In this document: piece after piece, positions 35,149 through 45,597 of the stretch | Position numbering within the stretch: the first letter of the stretch is position 1 | Layout of the letters: each line of letters begins with the position of its first letter | From: Lichenicoccus sp963693035 | Lineage (GTDB): Bacteria; Pseudomonadota; Alphaproteobacteria; Acetobacterales; Acetobacteraceae | Length of the DNA stretch: 64,000 bases | Assembly (NCBI GenBank): GCA_963693035.2 | Contig: CAXMMQ010000006.1 | Span: 310,001 to 374,000 of the forward strand | Direction: 5' to 3' | Program-made: the position numbers and the translations under genes | The notes under the pieces: generated by a model | What the model was told of the DNA's origin: nothing | What the model saw: the letters and a program-made list of their open reading frames with translations, nothing else | The model's database searches: none

Positions 35149-35444
35149 CGGCGGTGCCGCCTGAAGCCGATATGAATGCTCGCATGATGGCGATAGGCGG
35201 TGGCACGCATGGCCCGGGCGACGCCGCCCGCGTAACGGATGCGCCGGATCGCCATCGCCTGCCGGTAGATCGGCCGGTAGATCGAGCGATAGACCGGGCG
35301 CGGCGCCGCGGTGAGCGCGTCAAGCGTCAGCTTGCCGGCCTCGCTGGAGGTGACGACATGCTGGGCGGCGGCTGGTCGCAGACAGGGCCCGGACAGGATC
35401 GCCAGGCCGAGGACAATGCAGACCGCAACCGAACGTAACGACAT
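35145..35444 (-). CDS. Small exported Tyr/Arg-rich hypothetical protein
   Basis: Ninety-nine residues with a clear signal peptide (VAVCIVLGLAILSG core, A-A-A-Q end near residue 28). The mature part is basic with a repeated Y-R pattern (PVYRSIYRPIYRQAM) and a His/Arg tail ending R-R-H-R-R. I recognise no family. The stop codon falls in the terminal CTAG of the adjacent mosaic repeat, so the original C-terminus may have been altered by that element. A purine-rich GGGGGG lies upstream of the ATG. Real coding is supported mainly by the signal peptide and the isolated frame. Confidence 0.55.
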   Translation of the reverse strand: MSLRSVAVCIVLGLAILSGPCLRPAAAQHVVTSSEAGKLTLDALTAAPRPVYRSIYRPIYRQAMAIRRIRYAGGVARAMRATAYRHHASIHIGFRRHRR

Positions 35445-35543
35445 CCCATGCCCCCCGGACCAGCCTCTTCACCGCCGACGACTACGACAGACCGCAGGCC
35501 CAGGTAAAGCATGGCGTTGCATTGCGATGTCGGGCGCACCGCT

Positions 35544-36122
35544 TCAGGGTCGCGCCTCGACGCAGTGCTGGATCGCGCCGGCAAGGCAGAGGCTGGTGGT
35601 GGGGGTGAGCGGGACCATCCTGCGGATCATCAGGCAGCCGATCAGGTAGCCGAAGATCAGCGCGGCACGCTCCTCACGCTCGGTGCCCTCGAGCATGTCG
35701 ACCAGGCGCTGTGTCGCCAGCTGGCGCACATGGTCCACCACCAGGTCCTGCACGCCGATGCTGGCGATCGAGTTCAGCAGCATCATCAGGTTGGCGCCGC
35801 CCGGCAGCTCGCGCGCCTCTTCGGGATCGGCCTGCATGAAGGCGGCGAGCCGTTCGCCGAGGGAAGCGACGTCGCCGTCCAGCGGAGTGCCGATATGGCC
35901 GGCCTCGGCGAGCAGTTCACTGAACAGCAGCGCCTTGGAACCGAAATACCGATTGATCAGCGCCGGAGCGACGCCGGCGCGTTCCGCGATCTCACGGACA
36001 TTGACGTGGTCGTAGCTCTTGCGGGCGAACCAGTAGGCGCCGGCTTCGAGCAGCGTCGTACGGGTCTGCGCGGCGTTGCGGCCGGCGACCCGTCCGAGCG
36101 CATGTGGCGCTAGGTTGCCCAT
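35544..36122 (-). CDS. TetR family transcriptional regulator
   Basis: A 192-residue regulator with an N-terminal TetR HTH: LLEAGAYWFARKSYDHVNVREIAERAGVA in outline, then INRYFGSKALLF, the typical recognition-helix and Y-F-x-S-K signature (residues about 22-68). The ligand-binding half is helical and unassigned. It follows grxD in the same orientation 15 nt away and could be read through from the purine/bolA/grxD run, although its own promoter could also lie in that region. No adjacent efflux genes hint at a ligand. Confidence 0.88.
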   Translation of the reverse strand: MGNLAPHALGRVAGRNAAQTRTTLLEAGAYWFARKSYDHVNVREIAERAGVAPALINRYFGSKALLFSELLAEAGHIGTPLDGDVASLGERLAAFMQADPEEARELPGGANLMMLLNSIASIGVQDLVVDHVRQLATQRLVDMLEGTEREERAALIFGYLIGCLMIRRMVPLTPTTSLCLAGAIQHCVEARP

Positions 36123-36137
36123 GGCGCCACCTGCCGG

Positions 36138-36485
36138 TCAGGCCGAAGCGGAAGCAGACGCCGGCGCGATGCCGTGCTCGGCGAACAGGCCCTCCAGTTC
36201 GCCGGACTGGTACATCTCGGTGACGATGTCGCAGCCGCCGACAAGCTCGCCCTTGACGTAGAGCTGCGGGATCGTCGGCCAGTTCGAGAACGCCTTGATG
36301 CCGTCGCGAAGCCCGGCATCCTCGAGCACGTTGGCGGTCTGGAACGGCACGTTCATGTGCGTCAGGATCTGCACCACCCGGGCCGAAAAGCCGCATTGCG
36401 GGAACATGGCATTGCCCTTCATGTAGAGCATCACCGGGTTGGCGGTGATCTCGCTGCGTATGCGGGCAAAGACAGCGTCAGACAT
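36138..36485 (-). CDS. grxD: Monothiol glutaredoxin (Grx4/GrxD type)
   Basis: A 115-residue CGFS-type glutaredoxin. The active site C31-G-F-S34 lies in FPQCGFSARV, and the preceding YMKG and later WPTIPQLYVKGELVGG motifs, including the lysine and cis-proline, are intact. Such proteins bind a [2Fe-2S] cluster with glutathione and act in iron-sulfur trafficking and iron regulation, commonly as a heterodimer with BolA. The bolA gene is directly upstream, 47 nt away, which supports that pairing. Confidence 0.96.
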   Translation of the reverse strand: MSDAVFARIRSEITANPVMLYMKGNAMFPQCGFSARVVQILTHMNVPFQTANVLEDAGLRDGIKAFSNWPTIPQLYVKGELVGGCDIVTEMYQSGELEGLFAEHGIAPASASASA

Positions 36486-36532
36486 CGGCAGATCCTCTTG
36501 GTCGGACAGGAAGGGTGTTCGGACGGATGGCT

Positions 36533-36772
36533 TCAGGAAGCGGCCGGGGGATTGGTCTGCAGGGCGAGAGCGTGCAGGGTCCCGCCCATGTGTCCCTGCA
36601 GCGCCGCATAGATCATCTGGTGCTGCTGCAACCGCGAACGCCCGCGGAATGCCTCGCTCACCACCTTGCAGGCATAGTGGTCGCCGTCACCGGCGAGGTC
36701 CTCGATCGTCACGCTGGCATCCGGCAGGGCCGCCCGGATCAGCGTCTCGATCTCGTTGGCGGCCATCGGCAT
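36533..36772 (-). CDS. bolA: BolA family protein
   Basis: A 79-residue BolA-type protein, partner of monothiol glutaredoxins in iron-sulfur handling. It contains IETLIRAALPDASVTI, the conserved D-G-D-H-Y-A-C-K stretch and the helix leading to HQMIYAAL and HALAL. The ATG at 36772 has AGGGA at suitable distance; an in-frame ATG two codons later is possible. It lies 46 nt downstream of purL and immediately upstream of grxD, the usual alphaproteobacterial order. Confidence 0.94.
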   Translation of the reverse strand: MPMAANEIETLIRAALPDASVTIEDLAGDGDHYACKVVSEAFRGRSRLQQHQMIYAALQGHMGGTLHALALQTNPPAAS

Positions 36773-36818
36773 CGAACTGATCCCTGATATCACGCAGACC
36801 CGAAGAATACGAATGCGC

Positions 36819-39038
<2,220 letters not shown>

Positions 39039-39069
39039 GCGGCCACCTTGGAAGGGTAACCTGTCGTCG

Positions 39070-39762
39070 TCATGCAGCGAGCGCCTGGACCAGTCCGTCG
39101 AACAGCGGCTTGCCATCGACGCCGCCCATCATCGGATCGACCAGGTCCTCGGGATGCGGCATCAGCCCCAGCACACGCAGGTTGCGGCTGAACACGCCGG
39201 CGATGTTGCGGGCGCTGCCGTTCGGGTTGCCGGCTTCATCGACCGCGCCGGCCTCGTCCGAATAGCGGAACGCGACCAGTCCCTCGCCGTCGAGCCGGTC
39301 CAGAGTCGAGCGATCGGCGACATAGTTGCCGTCGCCATGCGCGAGCGGCGCGCGGAACACGTCGCCCTTCGACCAGCAGCGGGTGAAGGCGGTGCCCTGG
39401 CGCTCCACCCGCAGATGGCAGTCATGCGAGAGGAAGCGCAGCCCGGCATTGCGCAGCAGGGCGCCCGGCAGCAGCCCAGCCTCGGTCAGGATCTGGAAAC
39501 CGTTGCAGACGCCGAGCACATGGCCGCCGGCCTCGGCGAAGGCGCGGATCGGCGTCATGATCGGCGAGTGCGCTGCCATCGCGCCGCAGCGCAGGTAGTC
39601 GCCGTGGCTGAAGCCGCCCGGCAGCACGACGAGGTCAAGCGCGGGCAGCACGGTGTCGCGATGCCAGAGCATGACCGGCGGCCGCCCGACGGCGCCGGCC
39701 AGCGCGATCGCCATGTCGCGCTCGCGGTTGGTTCCCGGAAAGACGACGATGCCGGCGCGCAT
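39070..39762 (-). CDS. purQ: Phosphoribosylformylglycinamidine synthase subunit PurQ (glutaminase)
   Basis: A 230-residue class-I glutamine amidotransferase subunit supplying ammonia to PurL. The nucleophile is C86 in GVCNGFQ, and the His/Glu partners are in GLMPHPEDL. VFPGTNRERDM and LPGGFSHGDYLR are family signatures. The ATG at 39762 places the family start directly at the N-terminus. The upstream frame is open but lies over the Rap1a-like gene, which ends 13 nt earlier. Confidence 0.97.
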   Translation of the reverse strand: MRAGIVVFPGTNRERDMAIALAGAVGRPPVMLWHRDTVLPALDLVVLPGGFSHGDYLRCGAMAAHSPIMTPIRAFAEAGGHVLGVCNGFQILTEAGLLPGALLRNAGLRFLSHDCHLRVERQGTAFTRCWSKGDVFRAPLAHGDGNYVADRSTLDRLDGEGLVAFRYSDEAGAVDEAGNPNGSARNIAGVFSRNLRVLGLMPHPEDLVDPMMGGVDGKPLFDGLVQALAA

Positions 39763-39775
39763 CAGGCAGGGCGAC

Positions 39776-40156
39776 CTAGCCGTTGCACGGAAAGGCGGTG
39801 CGCAACGCTTCGTACACGCTCTCGCCGACCTGGCTGTGCAGCCGGTCCTGATGGCCCTTGAGCCAGGAAACCACGCTGTCGCGCATCGCAGCACCGGCAG
39901 TGGCGCGCGGGATGCAGATCTGCGGCTTGAGCTTGACCGTGCCATCCGACTTGTCGGCCACCGACTGGATCAGCGCGAAGCTGTCCGCCATGCCGGTGAT
40001 GTAGGCGTCGCAAATCTGCGCGCCGCGCGGCGAGCTGCAGATCTGCAGGAACTTGCCCGCCTGCATCGGCGAGACACGCTGCGCACGCGAGGCGGGCGAC
40101 GCGTAGGCGAGGGCGCACGCGGTGGCAAGCAGGAGCGTCGGCAGTCTTGATCTCAT
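39776..40156 (-). CDS. Rap1a/Tai-like exported protein inside the purine operon
   Basis: A 126-residue protein with a signal peptide (residues 1-25, TLLLATACALAYA core) and four cysteines in the mature part (C40, C49, C81, C124). The pattern C-x8-C-D-A-Y-I-T-G-M-A-D, then C-I-P, a V-V-S-W-L helix and a terminal A-F-P-C fits the Rap1a/Tai family. Founding members are periplasmic immunity proteins against type VI amidase effectors. Its ATG overlaps the purS stop (ATGA) and its stop is 13 nt before purQ, so it is expressed with purine genes. No T6SS or effector gene is in the window, so a housekeeping periplasmic role is equally possible. Confidence 0.8.
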   Translation of the reverse strand: MRSRLPTLLLATACALAYASPASRAQRVSPMQAGKFLQICSSPRGAQICDAYITGMADSFALIQSVADKSDGTVKLKPQICIPRATAGAAMRDSVVSWLKGHQDRLHSQVGESVYEALRTAFPCNG

Positions 40157-40395
40157 GCCAGCACCTCGGCGTTGAAGGTTTCGATCACCGCATTGGCGAG
40201 CAGCCGCTCCGCCATCGCCTCGGCCCGCGACAGCGCCCGGCCGTGGTCGGTCTCGTCCAGCTCGAGCTCGATCACCCGGCCGGCCCGCACCTCGCCCACT
40301 TCGCCGAAGCCCAGCGTGTGCAGTGCATGCCCGATCGCCTTGCCCTGCGGATCGAGCACGCCCTCCTTGAGCATGACGGTCACTTTCACTCTCAA
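40153..40395 (-). CDS. purS: Phosphoribosylformylglycinamidine synthase subunit PurS
   Basis: An 80-residue PurS, the small bridging subunit of the PurLQS complex. The beta-strand VKVTVMLKEGVLDPQG and the helix region A-I-G-H-A-L-H-T-L-G-F are characteristic. The start is the TTG at 40395 with GGAGGG 7 nt upstream; a GTG at 40389 is a weaker alternative. It follows purC by 22 nt and overlaps the Rap1a-like gene by 4 nt. Confidence 0.95.
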   Translation of the reverse strand: MRVKVTVMLKEGVLDPQGKAIGHALHTLGFGEVGEVRAGRVIELELDETDHGRALSRAEAMAERLLANAVIETFNAEVLA

Positions 40396-40417
40396 GGGAA
40401 CACCCTCCGGGGAACCT

Positions 40418-41182
40418 TCACTGCATCACCTCGGGGCCCTTGAGGTCGTTGTTGCCGGCCTCGGGCAGGATGCCGAGCCTTTTCGCGACCTCCTGGTAGG
40501 CCTCCTCGACCCGGCCGAGGTCGCGCCGGAAGCGGTCCTTGTCCATCTTCTCGTTGGTCTTGGCGTCCCACAGCCGGCAATTATCCGGGCTGATCTCGTC
40601 CGCCAGCACCAGCCGCATGTCCTCGTTCTCCCACAGCCGGCCGAACTCCAGCTTGAAGTCGACCAGGGTGATGCCGACGCCCAGGAACAGGCCGGACAGG
40701 AAGTCGTTGATGCGGAGCGCGAGCGCGACCATGTCGTCCATGTCCGCAGTCGACGCCCAGCCGAACGCGGTGATGTGCTCCTCGGCCACCATCGGATCGT
40801 TCAGGCTGTCGTTCTTGTAGTAGTACTCGATGATCGAGCGTGGCAGGCGGGTGCCCTCGGGGATGCCGAGCCGGGTGGAGAGGCTGCCGGCGGCGACGTT
40901 GCGCACCACCACCTCGAGCGGGATGATCTCGACCTCGCGTATCAGCTGCTCGCGCATGTTGAGACGGCGGACGAAGTGGGTCGGCACACCGATTTCGTGC
41001 AGGCGCAGCATCAGGTGCTCGCTGATGCGGTTGTTCAGTACGCCCTTGCCGGTGATGATGCCCTTCTTGGCGCCGTTGCCGGCGGTCGCATCGTCCTTGA
41101 AGTATTGTACGAGTGTTCCCGGCTCCGGCCCTTCGAACAGGATCTTGGCTTTGCCCTCGTAGAGCTGTCGGCGGCGGGCCAT
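40418..41182 (-). CDS. purC: Phosphoribosylaminoimidazole-succinocarboxamide synthase
   Basis: A 254-residue SAICAR synthetase, joining CAIR and aspartate in purine synthesis. It starts with the family signature LYEGKAKILFEGPEPG and contains MREQLIREVEIIPLEVVVRN-type and LVDFKLEFGR motifs plus LADEISPDNCRLWD. Length and order are normal. It is the first gene of the leftward purine run. Two GC-rich hairpins lie in the 89-nt gap upstream, toward the NRDE gene. Confidence 0.97.
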   Translation of the reverse strand: MARRRQLYEGKAKILFEGPEPGTLVQYFKDDATAGNGAKKGIITGKGVLNNRISEHLMLRLHEIGVPTHFVRRLNMREQLIREVEIIPLEVVVRNVAAGSLSTRLGIPEGTRLPRSIIEYYYKNDSLNDPMVAEEHITAFGWASTADMDDMVALALRINDFLSGLFLGVGITLVDFKLEFGRLWENEDMRLVLADEISPDNCRLWDAKTNEKMDKDRFRRDLGRVEEAYQEVAKRLGILPEAGNNDLKGPEVMQ

Positions 41183-41234
41183 GCTAGTACCTTACCTTCA
41201 AGGGGTGCGCGCCTCGGCGCGCGGCACCTTCTAT

Positions 41235-41252
41235 CGCGCGCCCCGGCGCGCG
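41235..41252. terminator. GC-rich hairpin between NRDE gene and purC
   Basis: CGCGCGCC-CC-GGCGCGCG forms an 8-bp stem, tightened to seven pairs with a realistic loop, 20 nt after the NRDE stop on the minus strand. A second, imperfect hairpin (GGTGCGCGCC...GGCGCGCGGCACC) stands closer to purC. They may end the NRDE transcript or act in the purC leader. No T-tract is seen. Confidence 0.35.
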
Positions 41253-41271
41253 GCGCGGTATAGCACCCCGG

Positions 41272-42000
41272 TTACGTGAACGCGACCGGCTGGAACGGCG
41301 CCCGGTCCGGCGGCCCGGCTGCGAAGATCCAATTCGGCGTCGCGTCCGGGTCGGCCGGCACCGCCAGCAGCGAGGCGTTGCTGGTGCCGAAGCCGGAGCG
41401 CGGCGGGATGTTGAGCTCGCTGCCGGCTGGCAGCGAACGGTCCGACAGCAGCGGGATCCAGCTCTTCCAGTCCGGCGGTTCCGGCGTGGCTGCCGACTGA
41501 AATCGCGGCAGGTGGCGCGCGATGCGCGGGATGCGCATGTCGTCCGGCCCGGCCGTCGCGATCATGTGCATGCCCTCGGCAAGCGCCGTCGCCTCCGGGT
41601 GGCCGTAGCCCAGGCCGCAGACATAGAAGGCATGCGTGCGGTCGGCGAGCACCATGTTGAACGACCGAAAGGCGCCAGCGTCGAGCGCCACGATCGCCGC
41701 CAGCGCCGCCTCCGCAGTCTCGTGTTCCAGCGCCACCAGGGGAAGATCGCCGCGCGAGCGCTTGCCGGGAGCCGGACCCAGGCTGCCGACCCGGTTCAGG
41801 ACGGCGGCGGCTACCCCGCGATCATTGACCGCGAGCCAGCTGCCATGGCCGAGCCCGTCATAGCCGCCGACGACGTTGGCATGGTCCGGCCAGTGCCGTC
41901 CGGGCGGCTCCCAGGGGCGGTCGAGACGCTCGTCGCGGTTGGCGGCGATCAGGAGTGGCCAGGGCTGGCCGGGCATCGAGCAGACGATAACGGTACACAC
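41272..42000 (-). CDS. NRDE family protein (TANGO2-like)
   Basis: A 242-residue protein of the NRDE/TANGO2 family. It begins MCTVIV and shortly after has ANRDERLDRP, the motif that names the family, then GSWLAVNDRGVAAAVLN and NAS. The fold is Ntn-hydrolase-like with Cys2 exposed after Met removal; the biological role is unsettled. The GTG at 42000 is required to begin with M-C-T-V and has AAGGTG upstream, so the start is well supported. It is the first gene of its transcript and stands upstream of the purine run in the same direction. Confidence 0.88.
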   Translation of the reverse strand: MCTVIVCSMPGQPWPLLIAANRDERLDRPWEPPGRHWPDHANVVGGYDGLGHGSWLAVNDRGVAAAVLNRVGSLGPAPGKRSRGDLPLVALEHETAEAALAAIVALDAGAFRSFNMVLADRTHAFYVCGLGYGHPEATALAEGMHMIATAGPDDMRIPRIARHLPRFQSAATPEPPDWKSWIPLLSDRSLPAGSELNIPPRSGFGTSNASLLAVPADPDATPNWIFAAGPPDRAPFQPVAFT

Positions 42001-42137
42001 AGCGCACCTTATAGAAACACAGCCACCCGACGGCAAAGCCCCGGGCCCGCGTTGGTTACAGTAAAATTGCGCGCTGCGCCAAATACTGCGGCACGTCGCC
42101 CGCGCGCGTTCCGTAGGCCGCCACCGAAGCCGTGCCA

Positions 42138-42747
42138 CCTGCTGACCCAGATCCTCGAACTCGCTCACGTGCTGCGGATCGACCTCACCCTGGCAGGCGA
42201 TAATGCCGTCGTTATCGGGCTTGCGGTGCTCGGGCTGGCGCCGCGCGAGCGCCGCATCGCCATCCTGTTCGGGATCATCGCGCCGACCGTGATCCGCATC
42301 GAGCTGGCCGTCGTGGCACTCCGCCTGCTCGCGATCATCGGGCTCACCCTGGGCCGGCGGGCTGCTGCTGCTCAGGGTGTGCTGGCGGATGTATCGCGAG
42401 CTGAAGGGCCAGGTGAGCCTGCCCGGCGCCTCCGACACCTCGCCCGGCGCCCCCTGCCCGGCAAGTTGCGCCGGGTGATAATCAGGATCGTCCTGGCAGA
42501 CCTGTCGATGAGCCTGGACAACGTTCTGGCGGTCGCCGTCGCCGCCGGGCAGCACATCTGGGTGCTGGTCACCGGCCGCGCGGTGTCGGTGCTGCTGATG
42601 GGAGCGGCTGCCTCACTGGTGGCGCGGCTGCTCGAACGCTTCCGCTGGATCGCCTGGATCGGCCTCTTGATCGTGCTCGGCGTCTCCATCGAGTTAATCG
42701 TCAAGAGCAGCCACCAGGTCCTGCCGCTGCTGGAAAACGCCTCCTGA
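42138..42747 (+). pseudogene. Frameshifted TerC family membrane protein gene
   Basis: The frame reads IDLTLAGDNAVVIGLAVLGL up to LLAIIGLTL near 42352. The homologous continuation AGGLLLLRVCWRMYRELKG is then in another frame (42353-42412), and IVLADLSMSLDNVLAVAVAA through to the stop at 42747 returns to the first frame. An extra G near 42350-42353 and a compensating loss before 42470 explain this. No ATG, GTG or TTG lies at the expected N-terminus in frame, so the start also looks damaged. Intact TerC proteins are about 200-residue membrane proteins linked to metal (manganese) export. Sequencing error is the alternative for the indels. Confidence 0.75.
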
Positions 42748-42768
42748 TGGCGATCCGACACGCCTTCC

Positions 42769-42800
42769 GCGGCCCCCATGCTCAAGAGCCTGCGGGCCGC
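42769..42800. terminator. Possible hairpin between TerC remnant and ggt
   Basis: GCGGCCC (42769-42775) pairs with GGGCCGC (42794-42800) across an 18-nt loop, in the 88-nt gap between two convergent genes. It is a weak candidate because of the long loop and the absence of a T-tract. Confidence 0.25.
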
Positions 42801-42835
42801 TCTCATCCAGCAGCAGGCATTTTCAAAGCAGCTAT

Positions 42836-44710
42836 CTACTCACCGACTGCCGCGGCTCCCGGATGGCGCCGGTCTATGCCGCCGTACACGTGGTTGCCGT
42901 CGGATGGCGGGGTGCCGATTGCAGGACCCCCGACCAGGATGCCCTGTGCCGAGCCCCAGGCGGCATGGGTCTGGAACGCGTAGCCCTCGCCCTGCAGCGC
43001 GGCGGTGGTCGCGGCCGGCAGCGCGCCGGGCTCCATCTGCACCGGTTCCGGGCGCCACTGCTCGTGAATGCGGCCGTCATCGATCGCCTGCTGGATGGTG
43101 CGGTGATAGTCCACCACGCCCAGGATCGCCGACAGGGTGATGGTCGGGATGCGCGACCCGCCCGGCGAGCCGATGACCATGACGACGTGGCCGTTGCGCG
43201 ACAGGATTGTCGGCGACATCGACGAGAGCGGGGTCTTGCCGGGCGCCACCGCGTTGGCGGCGCTGCCGACGAGGCCGTACATGTTCGGCGCCCCGGCCTT
43301 GGCCGAGAAATCGTCCATCTCGTCGTTGAGCTCGACCCCGGTGCCCGGCGCCATCACCTGCGCGCCGAACCAGCCGTTCAGCGTGTAGGTCACCGAGACC
43401 GCCTCGCCGTGCCGGTCGATGATCGAGTAGTGCGTGGTCTCCTGCTTCTCGTCGGCACCTCCCGAGCGGGCCTGCTTCACGACCGGAGCGGCCACCAGCG
43501 GCGCCAGGTCGCCGGACGGCGTCGCATGACCAGTCGGCGTCGCCCGGCGGATCGCCGCCGCGTAGGCCGGATCGACCAGGTGGGCCACCGGGTCGCGCAC
43601 CCAGTCAGGGTCTCCCAGGCCCTGGCGATCCGAGTAGGCGTGCCGCATCGCCTCGATCACGCGCTGGGTCGCGGCCGGGCTGTGGAAGCCGAGGCCGGCC
43701 ATGTCGTAGCCGCCGAGGATGTTCAGGATCTCGCACAGCGCGACGCCGCCTCCCGATGGCGGTGGCGCGGTGTCGATGTGGTAGCCGCGATAGGTGCAGG
43801 TGAGCGGATGCAGCGTGCGCACCTTGTAGGCGGCGAAGTCGCGCATCGACAGCAGGCCACCCGCCTCGCTGCCGGCCGCCACGATCGCGCGCGCGGCGGG
43901 GCCGTCATAGAACGCGCGCGCGCCGTGCTCGCTGATCGCCGCCAGCGTGCGCGCCAGGTCCGCCTGCACCAGCCGGTCGCCCGCCTGGTAGGGCTGGCGG
44001 TCCGGGCGGAGGAACACGCGGCCGGAAACCGGATCGGCCCGGAAGCCCGCGGTGGTGGTGTGCAGCAGGGCGGCGTCGCCGGGACCGAGCACGAAGCCGT
44101 CCCGCGCCAGCGCGATCGCCGGCGCCATCACGGTGACGCGCGGCAGGCTGCCATAGTCGCGCAGCGCGGTTTCCATACCGGCCACGCTGCCCGGCACGCC
44201 GACCGCCTTCCAGCCGATCTCCGACAGCCCCGGCACCACGTTGCCATGCGCGTCCTGGAACATGGTTGCGGAGGCCGCCAGCGGGGCGCGCTCGCGGAAA
44301 TCGAGGAACACCGCATGGCCATCCGGCTGGCGCAGCGTCATGAAGCCGCCGCCGCCAATGTTGCCGGCGGCGGGATACACCACCGCCAGCGCGTAGCCGA
44401 CCGCGACCGCCGCATCCACCGCATTGCCGCCGCGGGCCAGGATCTGCGCGCCCACCCCCGATGCGAGCGCCTGCGCGGTGACCACCATGCCGTGCGGCGC
44501 ACCGACCGGGGCGGCCGGGTCGGACGGCGACGCGGCGCCGGCAAACGCCAGCGGATCAGCCGCCCGAGCCTGTTCGCGCGTGGCCGGCAGCGCAAGCAGC
44601 GCCGTCGCCGCCAGCAGCAAGGATGCCGTCGATCGACGGTGGCGGATCAGTCTGCCAGGCCGTACGGCGGCTTGTGCAGCCCTGCTGGTGAGAGGGTGAA
44701 GATCTCGCAT
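42836..44710 (-). CDS. ggt: Gamma-glutamyltranspeptidase
   Basis: A 624-residue exported Ntn hydrolase precursor that cleaves gamma-glutamyl bonds, chiefly of glutathione, in the periplasm. After an N-terminal signal region (residues about 27-52, LLLAATALLALP core) come VVTAQALASGVG and GGGGFMTLR-like motifs. Autocleavage is expected before the Thr of TTHYSIID (about residue 425). The small subunit carries PLSSMSPTI and GSPGGSRIPT. The ATG at 44710 has GGAGGA upstream and overlaps the 3' end of map by 64 nt. The n-region before the signal core is unusually long and basic. Confidence 0.94.
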   Translation of the reverse strand: MRDLHPLTSRAAQAAVRPGRLIRHRRSTASLLLAATALLALPATREQARAADPLAFAGAASPSDPAAPVGAPHGMVVTAQALASGVGAQILARGGNAVDAAVAVGYALAVVYPAAGNIGGGGFMTLRQPDGHAVFLDFRERAPLAASATMFQDAHGNVVPGLSEIGWKAVGVPGSVAGMETALRDYGSLPRVTVMAPAIALARDGFVLGPGDAALLHTTTAGFRADPVSGRVFLRPDRQPYQAGDRLVQADLARTLAAISEHGARAFYDGPAARAIVAAGSEAGGLLSMRDFAAYKVRTLHPLTCTYRGYHIDTAPPPSGGGVALCEILNILGGYDMAGLGFHSPAATQRVIEAMRHAYSDRQGLGDPDWVRDPVAHLVDPAYAAAIRRATPTGHATPSGDLAPLVAAPVVKQARSGGADEKQETTHYSIIDRHGEAVSVTYTLNGWFGAQVMAPGTGVELNDEMDDFSAKAGAPNMYGLVGSAANAVAPGKTPLSSMSPTILSRNGHVVMVIGSPGGSRIPTITLSAILGVVDYHRTIQQAIDDGRIHEQWRPEPVQMEPGALPAATTAALQGEGYAFQTHAAWGSAQGILVGGPAIGTPPSDGNHVYGGIDRRHPGAAAVGE

Positions 44711-45456
44711 CCGTCCTCCGTCACGCCGACCATGTGCTCGAACTGCGCGGACAGACTGCGGTCCCTGGTCACTGCGGTCCAGCCATCATCGAGGATCTTC
44801 ACGTCCGGACGGCCGGCATTCACCATCGGCTCGATGGTGAAGAACATGCCGGGCGCCAGCACGATGCCGTCGCCGGGCTTGCCGAAATGCAGGATGTTGG
44901 GCGCCTCGTGGAAGCGCTGGCCGATGCCGTGGCCACAGAAATCGCGCACCACCGAGAAGCGCTGCTGCTCGACATAGGACTGGATCGCGTGCCCAAGATC
45001 GCCCAGCGTGCGGCCGGGCTGCACCGAAGCGAGCCCGCGCTGCAGCGCCTCGTAGGTCACGTCGATCAGCACCGAGGCCCGGCGCGGGATCTGGCCGACC
45101 ACGTACATGCGGCTGCTGTCGCCATACCAGCCATCGAGGATCGAGGTGACGTCGATGTTCAGGATGTCGCCTTCCTGCAGCCGCCGGTCGCCCGGGATGC
45201 CGTGGCAGACGACATGGTTGATCGAGATGCAGCAGGATTTCGGATAGCCGCGATAGTTCAGCGTTGCCGGCGTCGCATGGTGGTCGCGGGTGAAATCGTG
45301 GATCAGCCGGTCGAGTTCGCCGGTGGTGACGCCGAGCTTCACGTGCGGGGTGATCATGTCCAGCGTCAGGGCGGCAAGTCGCCCGGCCTCTCGCATGCCG
45401 GCGAAATGCTCGACCGGATGCAGGATGATGCGCCGTCCTTCCGCCTCACCATCCAT
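44647..45456 (-). CDS. map: Methionine aminopeptidase, type I
   Basis: A 269-residue metalloprotease removing the initiator methionine from nascent proteins. The five metal ligands are in NIDVTSILDGWYGDSS (two Asp), GHGIGQRFHE (His) and FTIEPM (Glu), with the last Glu in QFEHMVGVTEDG. SINHVVCHGIPG is the usual type I signature. The ATG at 45456 has GGAGG about 7 nt upstream. The 3' 64 nt are shared with the start of ggt, so the two are probably expressed together. Confidence 0.96.
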   Translation of the reverse strand: MDGEAEGRRIILHPVEHFAGMREAGRLAALTLDMITPHVKLGVTTGELDRLIHDFTRDHHATPATLNYRGYPKSCCISINHVVCHGIPGDRRLQEGDILNIDVTSILDGWYGDSSRMYVVGQIPRRASVLIDVTYEALQRGLASVQPGRTLGDLGHAIQSYVEQQRFSVVRDFCGHGIGQRFHEAPNILHFGKPGDGIVLAPGMFFTIEPMVNAGRPDVKILDDGWTAVTRDRSLSAQFEHMVGVTEDGCEIFTLSPAGLHKPPYGLAD

Positions 45457-45597
45457 GTCCAGGCCTCCTGCTCTTCGACAGACCCCAACCCTTCGACCGA
45501 AGCCAATCTTTCGACCAAAGGCAGTCCATCGCGTCCCTCACGCCCAGGAAAATGAGCGGGCGGCAGGCGCAAAGCAAGAGCGGTAACGAACTCCGGG

